A stretch of 56,255 nucleotides of DNA from Clostridium senegalense JC122 (GCF_000285575.1 NZ_HE611052.1:176686-232940); one strand, 5' to 3'. Positions 33,394 through 41,324 are shown, counted from the stretch's first letter. Translations and numbers: made by a program. Notes: a model not told the origin generated them from the sequence alone.

Positions 33394-33612
33394 TTATCTT
33401 TGCCTAATTGCACCTTTTTCTCTTTTATACCTTCTAGCACTCATACATTCTTTTAGGCTATCCGCTTTATTTTGTTTTACAACTTTTTGACTAGAACAGT
33501 AAGGACACACTAAATATCTACTGTTCTTTATTTGCTCTTGTTCCTGTTCCGATAATAAAACGAATTCGTATTTACAGGTTTTACACCTGTAAGAACTATA
33601 AATCTCTAGCAT
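33394..33612 (-). CDS. Small C4 zinc-ribbon protein, 72 residues
   Basis: Two CxxC pairs (C10-K-T-C13 and C29-P-Y-C32, with the family spacing) form a zinc ribbon, followed by a basic tail ending in KREKGAIRQR. The start is the ATG after GAAGGTGAG; the frame is open to 33633. Such proteins are common small nucleic-acid-binding regulators in phages. A specific function is not known. Confidence 0.72.
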   Translation of the reverse strand: MLEIYSSYRCKTCKYEFVLLSEQEQEQIKNSRYLVCPYCSSQKVVKQNKADSLKECMSARRYKREKGAIRQR

Positions 33613-33678
33613 ATTCTCACCTTCTTTTTGCAAAATAAAAAGAACCCTATTTCTAGAGTTCTAAAATACTGTAGAAAA

Positions 33679-34053
33679 TTATTTTTTAATTTTTTCTTTA
33701 AATACAATCGTTATTCTCATAATTAGTTCTTCTGATAAATTACCTTCTAATGTCAAACAAGTATCACTTACATAATACCTAGTTATATCAAAATTATAAA
33801 TCATAGTTTTATTAAGTGTTTCTTTCCCTAATGAATCACATCCACTTACTTTTATCATTCCATCTAATATGCTAATTATAAAATATTCGTAATGTGTCTG
33901 AAGAATTGGTATATTCGATGATTTGTTTAATAAATTAATTTCTCCTCTACAAGTATAAGATGATACTTTCTTTATCGCCTTTTCCAATTCAACTAAATGT
34001 TTAACTCTATTGCTTTTTATTATATTTAAATCTTCAAGAAATGTTTCCTGCAA
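33679..34053 (-). CDS. Hypothetical protein, 124 residues
   Basis: No family recognised. The N-terminal half is helical and basic, and the C-terminal half is likely beta with RYYVSDTCLTLEGNLSEELI. GGGAGG lies 10 bases before the ATG. It lies between the zinc-ribbon gene and a regulatory-looking gap (34054-34302) containing a hairpin and phased repeats. Confidence 0.6.
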   Translation of the reverse strand: MQETFLEDLNIIKSNRVKHLVELEKAIKKVSSYTCRGEINLLNKSSNIPILQTHYEYFIISILDGMIKVSGCDSLGKETLNKTMIYNFDITRYYVSDTCLTLEGNLSEELIMRITIVFKEKIKK

Positions 34054-34140
34054 AATATCCCCTCCCTAAATTTTATATTTCTATAATAAATATAAAAAAT
34101 CCTTCTTAACCCATCTCGGATAACTCTTTATATAAAGGAA

Positions 34141-34167
34141 AGCACCTAGCTTTTTCTGCTAAGTGCT
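34141..34167. terminator. Hairpin in the gap before the late genes
   Basis: AGCAC (34141-34145) and GTGCT (34163-34167) form the outer stem, with AGC/GCT inside. It lies 90 bp upstream of the hypothetical gene at 33679-34053. On the minus strand it could end a transcript from the early region, just after the repeats at 34230-34304. Confidence 0.5.
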
Positions 34168-34229
34168 CTAAGGGGATGTAACCCTTAAAACTTTATAATA
34201 CTATTGTACTATATATTTTTTATGTTTTT

Positions 34230-34304
34230 GTTCCATATTCGTTCCGTTTTCGTTTCATTATTTTATACAATACATTTCGTTTCATTATTTTATACAATAC
34301 ATTT
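34230..34304. repeat. Phased CGTTCC half-sites and a 27-bp tandem duplication
   Basis: GTTCC, CGTTCC and CGTTTC occur at exact 11-bp steps (G at 34230, 34241, 34252). A 27-bp unit starting CGTTTCATTATTTTATAC is then repeated perfectly in tandem (34251-34277 and 34278-34304). Each unit contains a TATAAAAT-like -10 on the minus strand. The arrangement looks like activator sites plus promoter for the genes to the left. Confidence 0.6.
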
Positions 34305-34752
34305 AGTTAATATTTTCAAGTACTTTTAAGTTTATTTTTTCTATCTCCTCTTGTGTAATTTCTTCTTCTAATTCTTTTAATGCCTTTAATGCATACTTAT
34401 ACGTTCTTTCTTTTCTTTCATCATTTATAACAATTATACACAATCCAACCATAGTTAAGATGCAAACAAATACTGTAATCCTAAACATTAAGATATTATT
34501 TAGCATTTTCATATTATTCAAAGTAGCTCCTATAGCAAATGTTCCAATTGGAAGTACATATTGTAACTTTGAACTTTTTATACAATCTAGTTCTAACTCT
34601 AATCTCTCTTTTTCTTTATTTATACTTTCTAAATTATTTTTTAATTTATATCTATACTCATTTTTTATATGATAAATAACCTTATGATATACTTTATATT
34701 TAACTTTTAAATCTTTTTTAAAAATTTTCATTAATTTTTCATTTTCCTTCAC
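34303..34752 (-). CDS. Membrane protein with coiled coils, 149 residues
   Basis: A GTG start after GAGGTGAT gives a protein with a basic helical N-terminus (to about 50), two membrane helices (about 63-80 and 88-107) and a C-terminal coiled coil (LKALKELEEEITQEEIEK). No family is recognised. The topology places both ends on the same side. It lies between the ArpU-like gene and the repeat region. Confidence 0.65.
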   Translation of the reverse strand: MKENEKLMKIFKKDLKVKYKVYHKVIYHIKNEYRYKLKNNLESINKEKERLELELDCIKSSKLQYVLPIGTFAIGATLNNMKMLNNILMFRITVFVCILTMVGLCIIVINDERKERTYKYALKALKELEEEITQEEIEKINLKVLENIN

Positions 34753-34810
34753 ATTATCACCTCTTTAAACTTGTCCATTAATATATTATATTACATTTTA
34801 CTACAATCAG

Positions 34811-35329
34811 CTATTTTATTATATTAATCCATATCCCTATGTTTTTTATTAACTCTTCTCTTTTTCTATGAGCTGTTGCCTTTGCCATATTTAAAACTTG
34901 TCCTATTTCTTCAAAAGACTTTTTATCACCATACTTAAGTTCTATAAACCTTTTATTTTCTTCTGATAGCATTTCTATATTATTTTTTATATTACTATTT
35001 TTTCTTTCAAGTTCTCTTATTTTAATTCTTTTCTTTAAAAGTTTCTTTCTAACATAAATCCACTCTTTTTCTAATTTATCTATTTCATTAATTAATGCTC
35101 TTTCTGCATAACTTGTACAATTACTTGAGGTTTGTACTCTTTCCTCATATGTTATACTTTTAGATTCTTCTTCTATAAATACATTAGTTTCTTGTATATC
35201 TTTTCTTATTCTTTCTTTCTGTTGTTCTAAATCTATACATTCTAATTCTAAACATTTTATCTTTTGTTGGTCCTCATAAAATCTATATAATCTACCTTCT
35301 GTCTTTTGAAAGATTTTATCATTATTCAT
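34811..35329 (-). CDS. ArpU/RinA-like late transcription regulator
   Basis: The 172-residue protein has a long coiled-coil N-terminus and a C-terminal sigma-region-4-like HTH (F-I-E-L-K-Y-G-D-K-K-S-F-E-E-I-G, then KATAHRKREELI). This is the form of ArpU/RinA-type factors that switch on phage late genes. It is one of the last genes before the packaging block, as expected, and is preceded by a dyad cluster. Confidence 0.78.
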   Translation of the reverse strand: MNNDKIFQKTEGRLYRFYEDQQKIKCLELECIDLEQQKERIRKDIQETNVFIEEESKSITYEERVQTSSNCTSYAERALINEIDKLEKEWIYVRKKLLKKRIKIRELERKNSNIKNNIEMLSEENKRFIELKYGDKKSFEEIGQVLNMAKATAHRKREELIKNIGIWINIIK

Positions 35330-35375
35330 ACTCTACCTCCTTATTTACACATTATTTTTATATATCCTATTATCA

Positions 35376-35424
35376 GTTGACTATCAATTGATAATATATT
35401 GATACACTTATATTGATAGCCAAC
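35376..35424. promoter_or_regulatory. ATTGAT dyad cluster upstream of the ArpU-like gene
   Basis: GTTGACTATCAAT (35376-35388) and ATTGATAGCCAAC (35412-35424) are inverted with one mismatch. Between them are the palindrome half ATTGATA and another TATTGATAC. Four ATTGAT/ATCAAT motifs lie within 50 bp in the gap before the regulator gene, so it is a likely operator. Confidence 0.5.
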
Positions 35425-35440
35425 CATATTGTTAAATAAT

Positions 35441-35716
35441 TTAACTTGCTCCCAAGCTCTTATATTTTAATTTTGTAGACATTCCACCTCGTAACGAGCA
35501 TTGTTCCTTATTGTAGTCTAATACCTTTTGTACTTGTTCTTTTAACATAGGATTGATAATATTAATTCTATTTGTAACATCCTTATGAATAGTACTTTTA
35601 CTTACACCAAATATTGTTGCAGTTTCTCTTATAGTTGATTTGTTATCTATAATATACTTAGATGCTTTAACTGCTCTTTCCTCAACATCTTTATAATATA
35701 TCATTTTTGTATTCAT
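35441..35716 (-). CDS. SpoIIID-family transcription factor
   Basis: The 91-residue protein aligns by eye over its whole length with SpoIIID, the mother-cell sporulation regulator: Y-I-I-D-N-K-S-T-I-R-E-T-A, I-F-G-V-S-K-S-T-I-H-K-D-V recognition helix, R-I-N-I-I-N-P and the basic LRGGMSTKLKYKSLG tail. The DNA-contact residues appear intact. It is phage-borne, between MazG-like and ArpU-like genes, so it may tie phage expression to sporulation or act on host genes. Confidence 0.88.
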   Translation of the reverse strand: MNTKMIYYKDVEERAVKASKYIIDNKSTIRETATIFGVSKSTIHKDVTNRINIINPMLKEQVQKVLDYNKEQCSLRGGMSTKLKYKSLGAS

Positions 35717-35722
35717 CCCCTT

Positions 35723-35998
35723 TTATCTTTTATCTCTTGGTCTGTTTCTTATCTTTTCTAAATGTTTAGGATATTGCTCCATAATTGTATTTACATCTAT
35801 TCCTACCTTTTGCAATACTCCAATCCTAGCTTGTACAGTATCCCAAAATTCCTCTATAAGATGATTTTGAGTTATATAGTTCTTATGATATCCATACTCT
35901 AACAATGCCATATTAAACTCATTATCTTCCTCTTCAATTTTTGTTATTTGCTCTGATATAGATATATTGTCTAAATTTATATTTTTAAGCTCTATCAT
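35723..35998 (-). CDS. MazG-like nucleotide pyrophosphohydrolase
   Basis: The 91-residue protein has the MazG metal motifs E23-E24-x-x-E27 (in KIEEEDNEF) and E50-x-x-D53 (in IEEFWDTVQA) on two helices. These enzymes hydrolyse NTPs or (p)ppGpp-related nucleotides, and phage forms may dampen starvation signals. It ends six bases before the SpoIIID-like gene. Confidence 0.8.
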   Translation of the reverse strand: MIELKNINLDNISISEQITKIEEEDNEFNMALLEYGYHKNYITQNHLIEEFWDTVQARIGVLQKVGIDVNTIMEQYPKHLEKIRNRPRDKR

Positions 35999-36060
35999 AT
36001 TATTCCCTTTCTTTACTTTATTGTTGAAATTCTAAATATTCCTGAGTTTGTTTTCAAACT

Positions 36061-36321
36061 TTAATCAACCTCTTTCATTTCATTAGTTTTCATTTTAATT
36101 AGCTTTATTCCAGATGTAACTAATGTTAAAATCAATTGTCTTTCTTCTGGATTAGATGTTTCTTTAGCAATTTTAATTAAGTCTTTAATACATAAATTAA
36201 ACATATCCATTAAAAATACATTAAAATTTTCATGTGGAAAATTATTGATTTGTTGTTCTTTTCTTATCTGTTCTTTTTTTCTTCTTTGTTTTTGCTGTTC
36301 TCTTTGATATCTATTAGTCAT
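36061..36321 (-). CDS. Hypothetical basic protein, 86 residues
   Basis: The N-terminal 26 residues are extremely basic (R/K/Q-rich), followed by a helical domain with FLMDMFNLCIKDLIKIA. It may bind nucleic acid. No family is recognised. The gene is one of a run of short early genes with good ribosome sites. Confidence 0.6.
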   Translation of the reverse strand: MTNRYQREQQKQRRKKEQIRKEQQINNFPHENFNVFLMDMFNLCIKDLIKIAKETSNPEERQLILTLVTSGIKLIKMKTNEMKEVD

Positions 36322-36352
36322 TAATTATCTTCACCTTCTTCTAAATATTCTC

Positions 36353-36526
36353 TTATAGGTTCAATCCTTTAATAAAATTTTTTAATTGACGTAGTCCATA
36401 TTTCTTATACCACTCTATTGATTCATTTAAATATCCTAAAGGTATTTGTTTTACTAACATTTTTACATTTCGATAACTAATTTCAGTTTCAACACTAAGC
36501 TTAAATGCAAATTCATATATATCCAT
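36353..36526 (-). CDS. Hypothetical small protein, 57 residues
   Basis: The start is the ATG of MDIYEFAF after AGGAGC. An upstream open part to 36604 overlaps the preceding gene and lacks a ribosome site. The product has helices with I-S-Y-R-N-V-K-M-L-V and a tryptophan-tyrosine segment. No function is recognised. Confidence 0.55.
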   Translation of the reverse strand: MDIYEFAFKLSVETEISYRNVKMLVKQIPLGYLNESIEWYKKYGLRQLKNFIKGLNL

Positions 36527-36573
36527 TTCACTGCTCCTATTTAATTTACAATATATTTGAATTGCGAAGTTAT

Positions 36574-36819
36574 TTATTCGCCAAAACTCCCTCTTATAGA
36601 ACAACTTAGTATAGAAAGAACAAATAAAAATTTTTCTCTATCCGTTAATCCTTTTAAAACACCTTCTTTTTCTAATGCTTCTATATTTCCATTTATCCAA
36701 TCTTCCATAGTCATATTAGTACCTTCTACTTGGCAAATGTAATTAAACATTCTTTCTACATTGCCTATAAAATCTCTCATTTCCGTGCTAAAAAGATAAT
36801 TTTTTATTCTATTATTCAT
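36574..36819 (-). CDS. Hypothetical protein, 81 residues
   Basis: All-helical, acidic small protein (MRDFIGNVERMFNYICQ, DWINGNIEALEKEGVL). AAGGAGG lies nine bases before the ATG. It is preceded by the YopX-like gene with a 12-base gap. No family is recognised. Confidence 0.6.
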   Translation of the reverse strand: MNNRIKNYLFSTEMRDFIGNVERMFNYICQVEGTNMTMEDWINGNIEALEKEGVLKGLTDREKFLFVLSILSCSIRGSFGE

Positions 36820-36831
36820 TTACTTTCCTCC

Positions 36832-37167
36832 TTAAATTTTCACCTTTTTATCATAATCCGTAAATTCATCTAAATCATATTCATGGCATCCGTTTATATA
36901 TAAACTCCAACAACACTTTTTATCATTCCATGTAACACACATTGGATTAATAAATTCATCATATTCAAGCTCAACTCCTAAATAGTCACTTTCATATATC
37001 TCCCTATTGTTTCTATCTTTACGGCCAGTAGGTCTTAATATTTCTGCTTCTCCCAATATACAACCTATAAAACTTTCATATGTCATATATGGTTTAAATT
37101 CTTTAAGTTCAAATTTACCTTCTTCAATTTCATTAACTACTCTTAGAGTTAATTCCTTAGCTTTCAC
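36832..37167 (-). CDS. YopX-family protein
   Basis: The 111-residue protein carries the YopX signature T-G-R-K-D-R-N-N-R-E-I-Y-E-S-D-Y followed by a C-terminal beta domain. YopX proteins occur in many Firmicute phages and form oligomers; their role is not settled. It overlaps the preceding gene by four bases. Confidence 0.85.
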   Translation of the reverse strand: MKAKELTLRVVNEIEEGKFELKEFKPYMTYESFIGCILGEAEILRPTGRKDRNNREIYESDYLGVELEYDEFINPMCVTWNDKKCCWSLYINGCHEYDLDEFTDYDKKVKI

Positions 37168-37406
37168 ATTCTCACTCCTAACCTTTTACATATTATTAAA
37201 ATTTCATCTTTTGTCATTTGAGAATTTTCTTTTGCATAATAAATTTCTTTATTTTTAGTTATTGGAAATTCTCTATAGTAGCATTTACCTTTATTTTGAA
37301 TAGAAATATATTTACATATCGCTTTCCAATATTTAAAATCCTTTTCATCACAATCTGCTCTAAAATTATTTTTACCACTTCTAGATTCAACTCTATATCT
37401 TTTCAC
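37164..37406 (-). CDS. Hypothetical protein, 80 residues
   Basis: Basic protein with KRYRVESRSGKNNF at the start and a KAICKYISIQNKGKCYYREF middle. The stop overlaps the YopX-like start (four bases), showing coupling. No family is recognised. Confidence 0.6.
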   Translation of the reverse strand: MKRYRVESRSGKNNFRADCDEKDFKYWKAICKYISIQNKGKCYYREFPITKNKEIYYAKENSQMTKDEILIICKRLGVRM

Positions 37407-37438
37407 TTCTATCCTCCTTTATTTCATAATCATTAAAA

Positions 37439-37795
37439 CTACCATTCAGTACTTGCTATGCAATATGGTTCTCTAAAATCTGCATTTTTTAAAATTGCTT
37501 CTCTAAGACTTATATACTTATATACTGCTCCATCCATTTTTATTAAATTTCCAAACATTAATTTATGTTCATCATCAATTCTAATTACTTTATCAGTATC
37601 TTTAAGTTTTTCAATATCTTTTTCATCTTCTGTCGGACACCATACACCATGTTTATCTAAATTACATATAACAATATCTTCTATATCATTTTCTGCAATA
37701 TTTTCCTTATACCATTTATTAGTTTCTTCTATACTCCATTTAGTTGCATACCATTCATAATCATTCATTTTTAATACTTTTATTTCATTCCTCAT
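37439..37795 (-). CDS. Hypothetical protein, 118 residues
   Basis: Starts at the ATG nine bases after AAGGAG; a GTG four codons earlier is closer to the site and less likely. The protein contains W-Y-A-T-K-W-S-I-E-E and KHGVWCPTEDEKDI, acidic overall. I recall similar short proteins in other clostridial phages but know no function. Confidence 0.62.
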   Translation of the reverse strand: MRNEIKVLKMNDYEWYATKWSIEETNKWYKENIAENDIEDIVICNLDKHGVWCPTEDEKDIEKLKDTDKVIRIDDEHKLMFGNLIKMDGAVYKYISLREAILKNADFREPYCIASTEW

Positions 37796-37807
37796 TGAGT
37801 CCACTCC

Positions 37808-37935
37808 TTATTTATCTTTTATATTTAAATCACTCAAAACTTTGTCTCTTGTATAATCAAAAGTTTCTTCTTCTGGAACTTTAAAAATTTGTATTTATAA
37901 TATAATTGTTTAATTTGTTTTATATACTTACTAAT
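37808..37935 (-). pseudogene. Decayed small gene: non-ATG start and one-base frameshift
   Basis: GAAGGTGAT precedes an ATT codon from which SKYIKQIKQLYYKYKF is read. The frame then stops, while the next frame continues convincingly (KVPEEETFDYTRDKVLSDLN) to a stop at 37808. Adding one T to the T5 run joins the two into one 42-codon protein. Two lesions (ATT start, missing T) suggest decay, unless the missing base is a sequencing error. Confidence 0.5.
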
Positions 37936-37961
37936 TTAAATCACCTTCTTAAGGAATCTAT

Positions 37962-38957
37962 TTAAGATACCCTTCTATATTCATACTTGATGTTTTCTTC
38001 CATAAGCTCTGCATATATCTGAGTAGTTGCAGGACTTTCATGCCCCATGATATGCTGTAACGTTGGTAATGGCATTCCATTGTTTAATTTTTTAGTAGCA
38101 AAGGTATGTCTAAGCAAATGAGGATATATAGATTTTTCTATTCCTGCTCTCTTTGCTATTTTTTTAACTTCTTTTTGAATACTTCTCGGTCCTAGTCTTT
38201 TATGATTCCCTTTAGCAGCTACAAACAAAGCTTCATTATTATCTGTTCTTATTCTCAAATATTTTTCTAATGCTATTTTGGTTTTTGCATCAAAGTAAAC
38301 AACTCTTTGTTTATCCCCCTTGCCTATAACTTTCAAACTTTTTTCTGCCCAATCAATATCAGAAATATTTATATTTATAACTTCAGTTAATCTGCAACCA
38401 GTACTACTAAAAAATTCTATAAGTGCTGTTTCCCTTTCATTTTCACATGCATTTTTCAATACTATTAATTCTTCCTCTGATAATGCATTTCTAAGTCGCT
38501 TAGGCTGCTTAGTTTGCTTTAGTTTTTTAGCTGGATTTTTAGGTATATATTCTTCATCTTGTAACCATCCGAAAAATGATTTTAGTATAGAAATTTCTGT
38601 ATTAATACTACTTGGCTTCATACTTTTACATCTTTGTGCTAGGTACATTCTCAAATCTATTGTAGTTATAGTTGCAACTGTTTTATGCATATAACTTGCA
38701 AATATATTTAAGTTATATTTATATCCCTTTAATGTTTTATTGCTCAATCCATCAAGCTTCTTACTTGCTATATAAATTGCTATTTTTTCTTCTATATCAC
38801 TTATAACTAATGCAGTTTCTTTTGGTTTTATATCATAGTTATACAGTACCTCTTCCACAATGGTCCTTACTTTTAGTTGGTCTTTATGTTCCTTAAGTTC
38901 TAATGACAATTTGCCAACTAGTTTTATTACTGCTTCTTCTATACAATTCGAACACAT
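37962..38957 (-). CDS. Tyrosine recombinase (XerC/D-like) within the early region
   Basis: The 331-residue enzyme has an N-terminal SAM-like core-binding domain (about 55-145) and a catalytic domain with R189 (TGCRLTEV), K213, H280-x-x-R283 (HLLRHTFAT), H306 (MGHESP) and nucleophile Y315. All are intact. A cysteine-containing N-terminus (MCSNC) is unusual. The phage also encodes a serine integrase at its right end, so this enzyme may serve dimer resolution or an inversion, not integration. Confidence 0.92.
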   Translation of the reverse strand: MCSNCIEEAVIKLVGKLSLELKEHKDQLKVRTIVEEVLYNYDIKPKETALVISDIEEKIAIYIASKKLDGLSNKTLKGYKYNLNIFASYMHKTVATITTIDLRMYLAQRCKSMKPSSINTEISILKSFFGWLQDEEYIPKNPAKKLKQTKQPKRLRNALSEEELIVLKNACENERETALIEFFSSTGCRLTEVININISDIDWAEKSLKVIGKGDKQRVVYFDAKTKIALEKYLRIRTDNNEALFVAAKGNHKRLGPRSIQKEVKKIAKRAGIEKSIYPHLLRHTFATKKLNNGMPLPTLQHIMGHESPATTQIYAELMEENIKYEYRRVS

Positions 38958-39022
38958 GCCAATCCCTCCTATATCATTTGCTTTTTACATGATAGCTGTT
39001 ATACTATAGATACCATTTTCTT

Positions 39023-39061
39023 AAGAGAGCTATTTAAGAACCCAATCAACATAGCTCTCTT
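39023..39061. terminator. Hairpin upstream of the tyrosine recombinase gene
   Basis: AAGAGAGCTAT (39023-39033) and ATAGCTCTCTT (39051-39061) pair perfectly around a 17-nt loop. On the plus strand T-runs follow. On the minus strand it lies between the 39092-39436 gene and the recombinase. It could be a terminator or a recombination-linked site. Confidence 0.55.
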
Positions 39062-39091
39062 TTATTTTTATTTGTTTTCTATGCTAAATCC

Positions 39092-39436
39092 TTAACTATT
39101 TTTATATTCCGCTCTCAACCATGTAAGCATTGACCTTAATGTTTCTATTTCTAACCTTAGGTTATTTAATGCATCTAAGCATACAAAATAACTACTTTCT
39201 GCAATATCTCTTTGTAATCTTAACTGTGCAACTTCTTCATCACCTCTAGAAACTTCCATAATAAGAGTTGCAGGATATTTATCTGCCTTAAGTTGTAGTA
39301 TTTTTTTATTTAAAGCAACCTTGTAATCTCTTTCTGCTTTAGCTTTATTTATACCTAATGTTTTTAATTGAATGTTTCCATTTTGTAGTGCTAACATTGA
39401 ATTTTCTAGCTTATTTATTATCTGTTGTGGTGTCAT
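39092..39436 (-). CDS. Hypothetical coiled-coil protein, 114 residues
   Basis: Start at the ATG of MTPQQIIN after AAGGAG; the frame runs on to 39478 without a site. The protein is helical with long heptad patterns (A-K-A-E-R-D-Y-K-V-A-L-N, then LRLQRDIAESSYF) and a C-terminal R-S-M-L-T-W-L-R. It overlaps the upstream gene by 26 bases. No family is recognised. Confidence 0.6.
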   Translation of the reverse strand: MTPQQIINKLENSMLALQNGNIQLKTLGINKAKAERDYKVALNKKILQLKADKYPATLIMEVSRGDEEVAQLRLQRDIAESSYFVCLDALNNLRLEIETLRSMLTWLRAEYKNS

Positions 39437-39842
39437 ATTTTTCTCCTTTTCCATTTTCCTTTTTTTCCAACCAAGCAAATGTTTCTATTCCTGGATCATC
39501 TTCTTTTGATTTTCTATTTATGCACTTATTCAACGCTTTATCATAGTTATAGTTAATAATTTTTTCTAAGAAACTACTTATTTTCTCAGCCTCTTCTATT
39601 TTGTATTCCTTATCAATTTCTTTAAGTCTGCTATCAAATACACATTTTTCATAAACTTTTAGAGAATTGATTATTATCTTTATTTGCCTATGTGTAAGCT
39701 TTAAGCTTTCAAATTCCTTATAACTTACAATTTTCATTTCTACTTTATCGCCTTCTGGTACATCTTTAAAATTTTTCTCTAATAAATCAAATAAATTTAT
39801 CTGATTCCCAAACTCTATAAATTCATTTTTTATTATCTTCAT
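39411..39842 (-). CDS. Hypothetical protein, 143 residues
   Basis: The start is the ATG of MKIIKNEF preceded by GTGAGG; the frame is open slightly further from a GTG. The product is acidic and helical with S-L-K-V-Y-E-K-C-V-F-D. No family is recognised. It precedes and overlaps the coiled-coil gene. Confidence 0.6.
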   Translation of the reverse strand: MKIIKNEFIEFGNQINLFDLLEKNFKDVPEGDKVEMKIVSYKEFESLKLTHRQIKIIINSLKVYEKCVFDSRLKEIDKEYKIEEAEKISSFLEKIINYNYDKALNKCINRKSKEDDPGIETFAWLEKKENGKGEKYDTTTDNK

Positions 39843-39865
39843 AGTCCTCACCTAACTTTTTTTGA

Positions 39866-39915
39866 AATAACACGCTTGTACCAATTTCACATAACTTGTC
39901 TACAAGCATGTTATT
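39866..39915 (-). terminator. Terminator after the long coiled-coil early gene
   Basis: AATAACACGCTTGTA and TACAAGCATGTTATT form a 14-pair stem with one mismatch and a loop of about 20 bases. It lies 32 bp past the stop codon at 39947 and has T-runs on both sides. Confidence 0.6.
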
Positions 39916-39946
39916 TTTTTAATTGTTTCTAATGTATGAAGTTTAA

Positions 39947-40930
39947 TTACTTAAGCATTGCAAATACTTCTTTAAACTCATTAACTCTTGCATCTATTTT
40001 TGCCACTTCATCTAATCTATACTCTTCTAATTCTTCTAACTTACAAAAGCTTAAATCTTGTTTTTCTGATGTGATGACATTTCCCTCAACCTCATATAAT
40101 CCAAACTCGCCTTCAACTACCATTTTCTTTACTTTTAGCTTGCTCATTTTCAACTTTTCCTCCGTACTATCTTTTTCCACTTTTAGCTTGTCTAAATTCT
40201 CATTTTGTAAGTCTTGTACACTTTCTTTTTTATCTAAGTTTTGTTTATTGTCTGATACAAATTCTTCTTGTACCTCTTTATTTTCCGAACATTCTGTCTT
40301 TTCTCCGTTAGTTGCTGCCTCTTCATTTGGGAATATATATTCAATTGCTCTATCTACATCCTTATTTTCTTTCTTCCATTCTTCTTTAGTCTGTTTAAAT
40401 GCATTTGCTAATGATGCTTTACTTAAACTTGCAAATTCTATTACTAGACTCTCAAGAGATTGCTTTTGATTTTTTCCTTCTTCTAATAATTGAATTATTC
40501 TTGTTTTAACTTGTTTTTCTAAACCTTTCATTTTTTCATTAGCCATAAAATCATTTCCTCCATTCATAAATTCGCAATATTTATTATTATCCTCATTTAT
40601 AAGCTTAGCTAATTGCTTCTGATACTCCTTAATCTCATCTAATGTTATATTTGGATTTAAAATTACATACTGAGCTGTAATACATTTATCCATTACATCC
40701 GCAAATCTATCCATTTTCTGATTAGCTTTTTCATTTGTAACTATATTTAAAACTTTTAATTGTGTTGGTGTCATAGTTTTTAATGCTTTCTGCATATCAT
40801 TAATTTCTCGTTCTAAGCTTCTTCTTTTGTTTCTTGGAAGTCCTTCTAATGCACTCTCTTTGAAATTGTTAATATCTTCATCTGTAATTTTTTGTTTTGC
40901 TTTAGTACTTAGTGGTATCACTAATTTCAC
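39947..40930 (-). CDS. Hypothetical long helical early protein, 327 residues
   Basis: The protein is almost entirely helical and highly charged, with an A-T-N-G-E-K-T-E-C-S linker near 210 and a C-terminal half rich in K/E. No enzymatic motif is seen. It overlaps the RusA stop by 28 bases and so is in the early operon. It may be a replication or recombination accessory. I do not recognise it. Confidence 0.55.
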   Translation of the reverse strand: MKLVIPLSTKAKQKITDEDINNFKESALEGLPRNKRRSLEREINDMQKALKTMTPTQLKVLNIVTNEKANQKMDRFADVMDKCITAQYVILNPNITLDEIKEYQKQLAKLINEDNNKYCEFMNGGNDFMANEKMKGLEKQVKTRIIQLLEEGKNQKQSLESLVIEFASLSKASLANAFKQTKEEWKKENKDVDRAIEYIFPNEEAATNGEKTECSENKEVQEEFVSDNKQNLDKKESVQDLQNENLDKLKVEKDSTEEKLKMSKLKVKKMVVEGEFGLYEVEGNVITSEKQDLSFCKLEELEEYRLDEVAKIDARVNEFKEVFAMLK

Positions 40931-41324
40931 CCCCTATTTCTTCGAGTCCAAATTCAACTCTTTCTGTATCAAATGTCCAAAGCTTATTTATTATAAGATT
41001 TACAACTTGACTATCATCATCAAAGGCTATTTTATTTAGACTATCTAAAATAATCTTTGCTACATTATCTGCATCAGGCTTTTTACATGGATATTCTAAA
41101 CCTTCCTTAATAGCCTGTATTCTCTTTTTTGTGTAACTCTTAGGTACTTTATAATAAATATTTATTTCTGCTTTTATAGGACCTTCTAAATATTCTGCTT
41201 TCTGTTCTTGATAACATACCTTTACCCAGTTTTCATAAGTTACTGTATCTTTTGGTGTTATTGCATGACCATTAAAAACTCTTGGTCTAGCCTTACCTTT
41301 AATCTTTCCCTCTACTACTACCAT
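40902..41324 (-). CDS. rusA: RusA-like Holliday junction resolvase
   Basis: The 140-residue nuclease shows G-K-A-R-P-R near residue 10 and the catalytic block K-P-D-A-D-N-V-A-K-I-I-L-D-S-L-N followed by A-F-D-D-D-S-Q-V, giving the aspartates that bind magnesium. It cuts four-way junctions before packaging. Its start overlaps the stop of the small gene upstream. Confidence 0.93.
   Translation of the reverse strand: MVVVEGKIKGKARPRVFNGHAITPKDTVTYENWVKVCYQEQKAEYLEGPIKAEINIYYKVPKSYTKKRIQAIKEGLEYPCKKPDADNVAKIILDSLNKIAFDDDSQVVNLIINKLWTFDTERVEFGLEEIGGEISDTTKY

Noticed and set aside
39936-40469. Long serine-rich plus-strand frame
   Set aside because: It is the antisense of the lysine/glutamate-rich early protein at 39947-40930; the serine and phenylalanine bias is a mirror effect.
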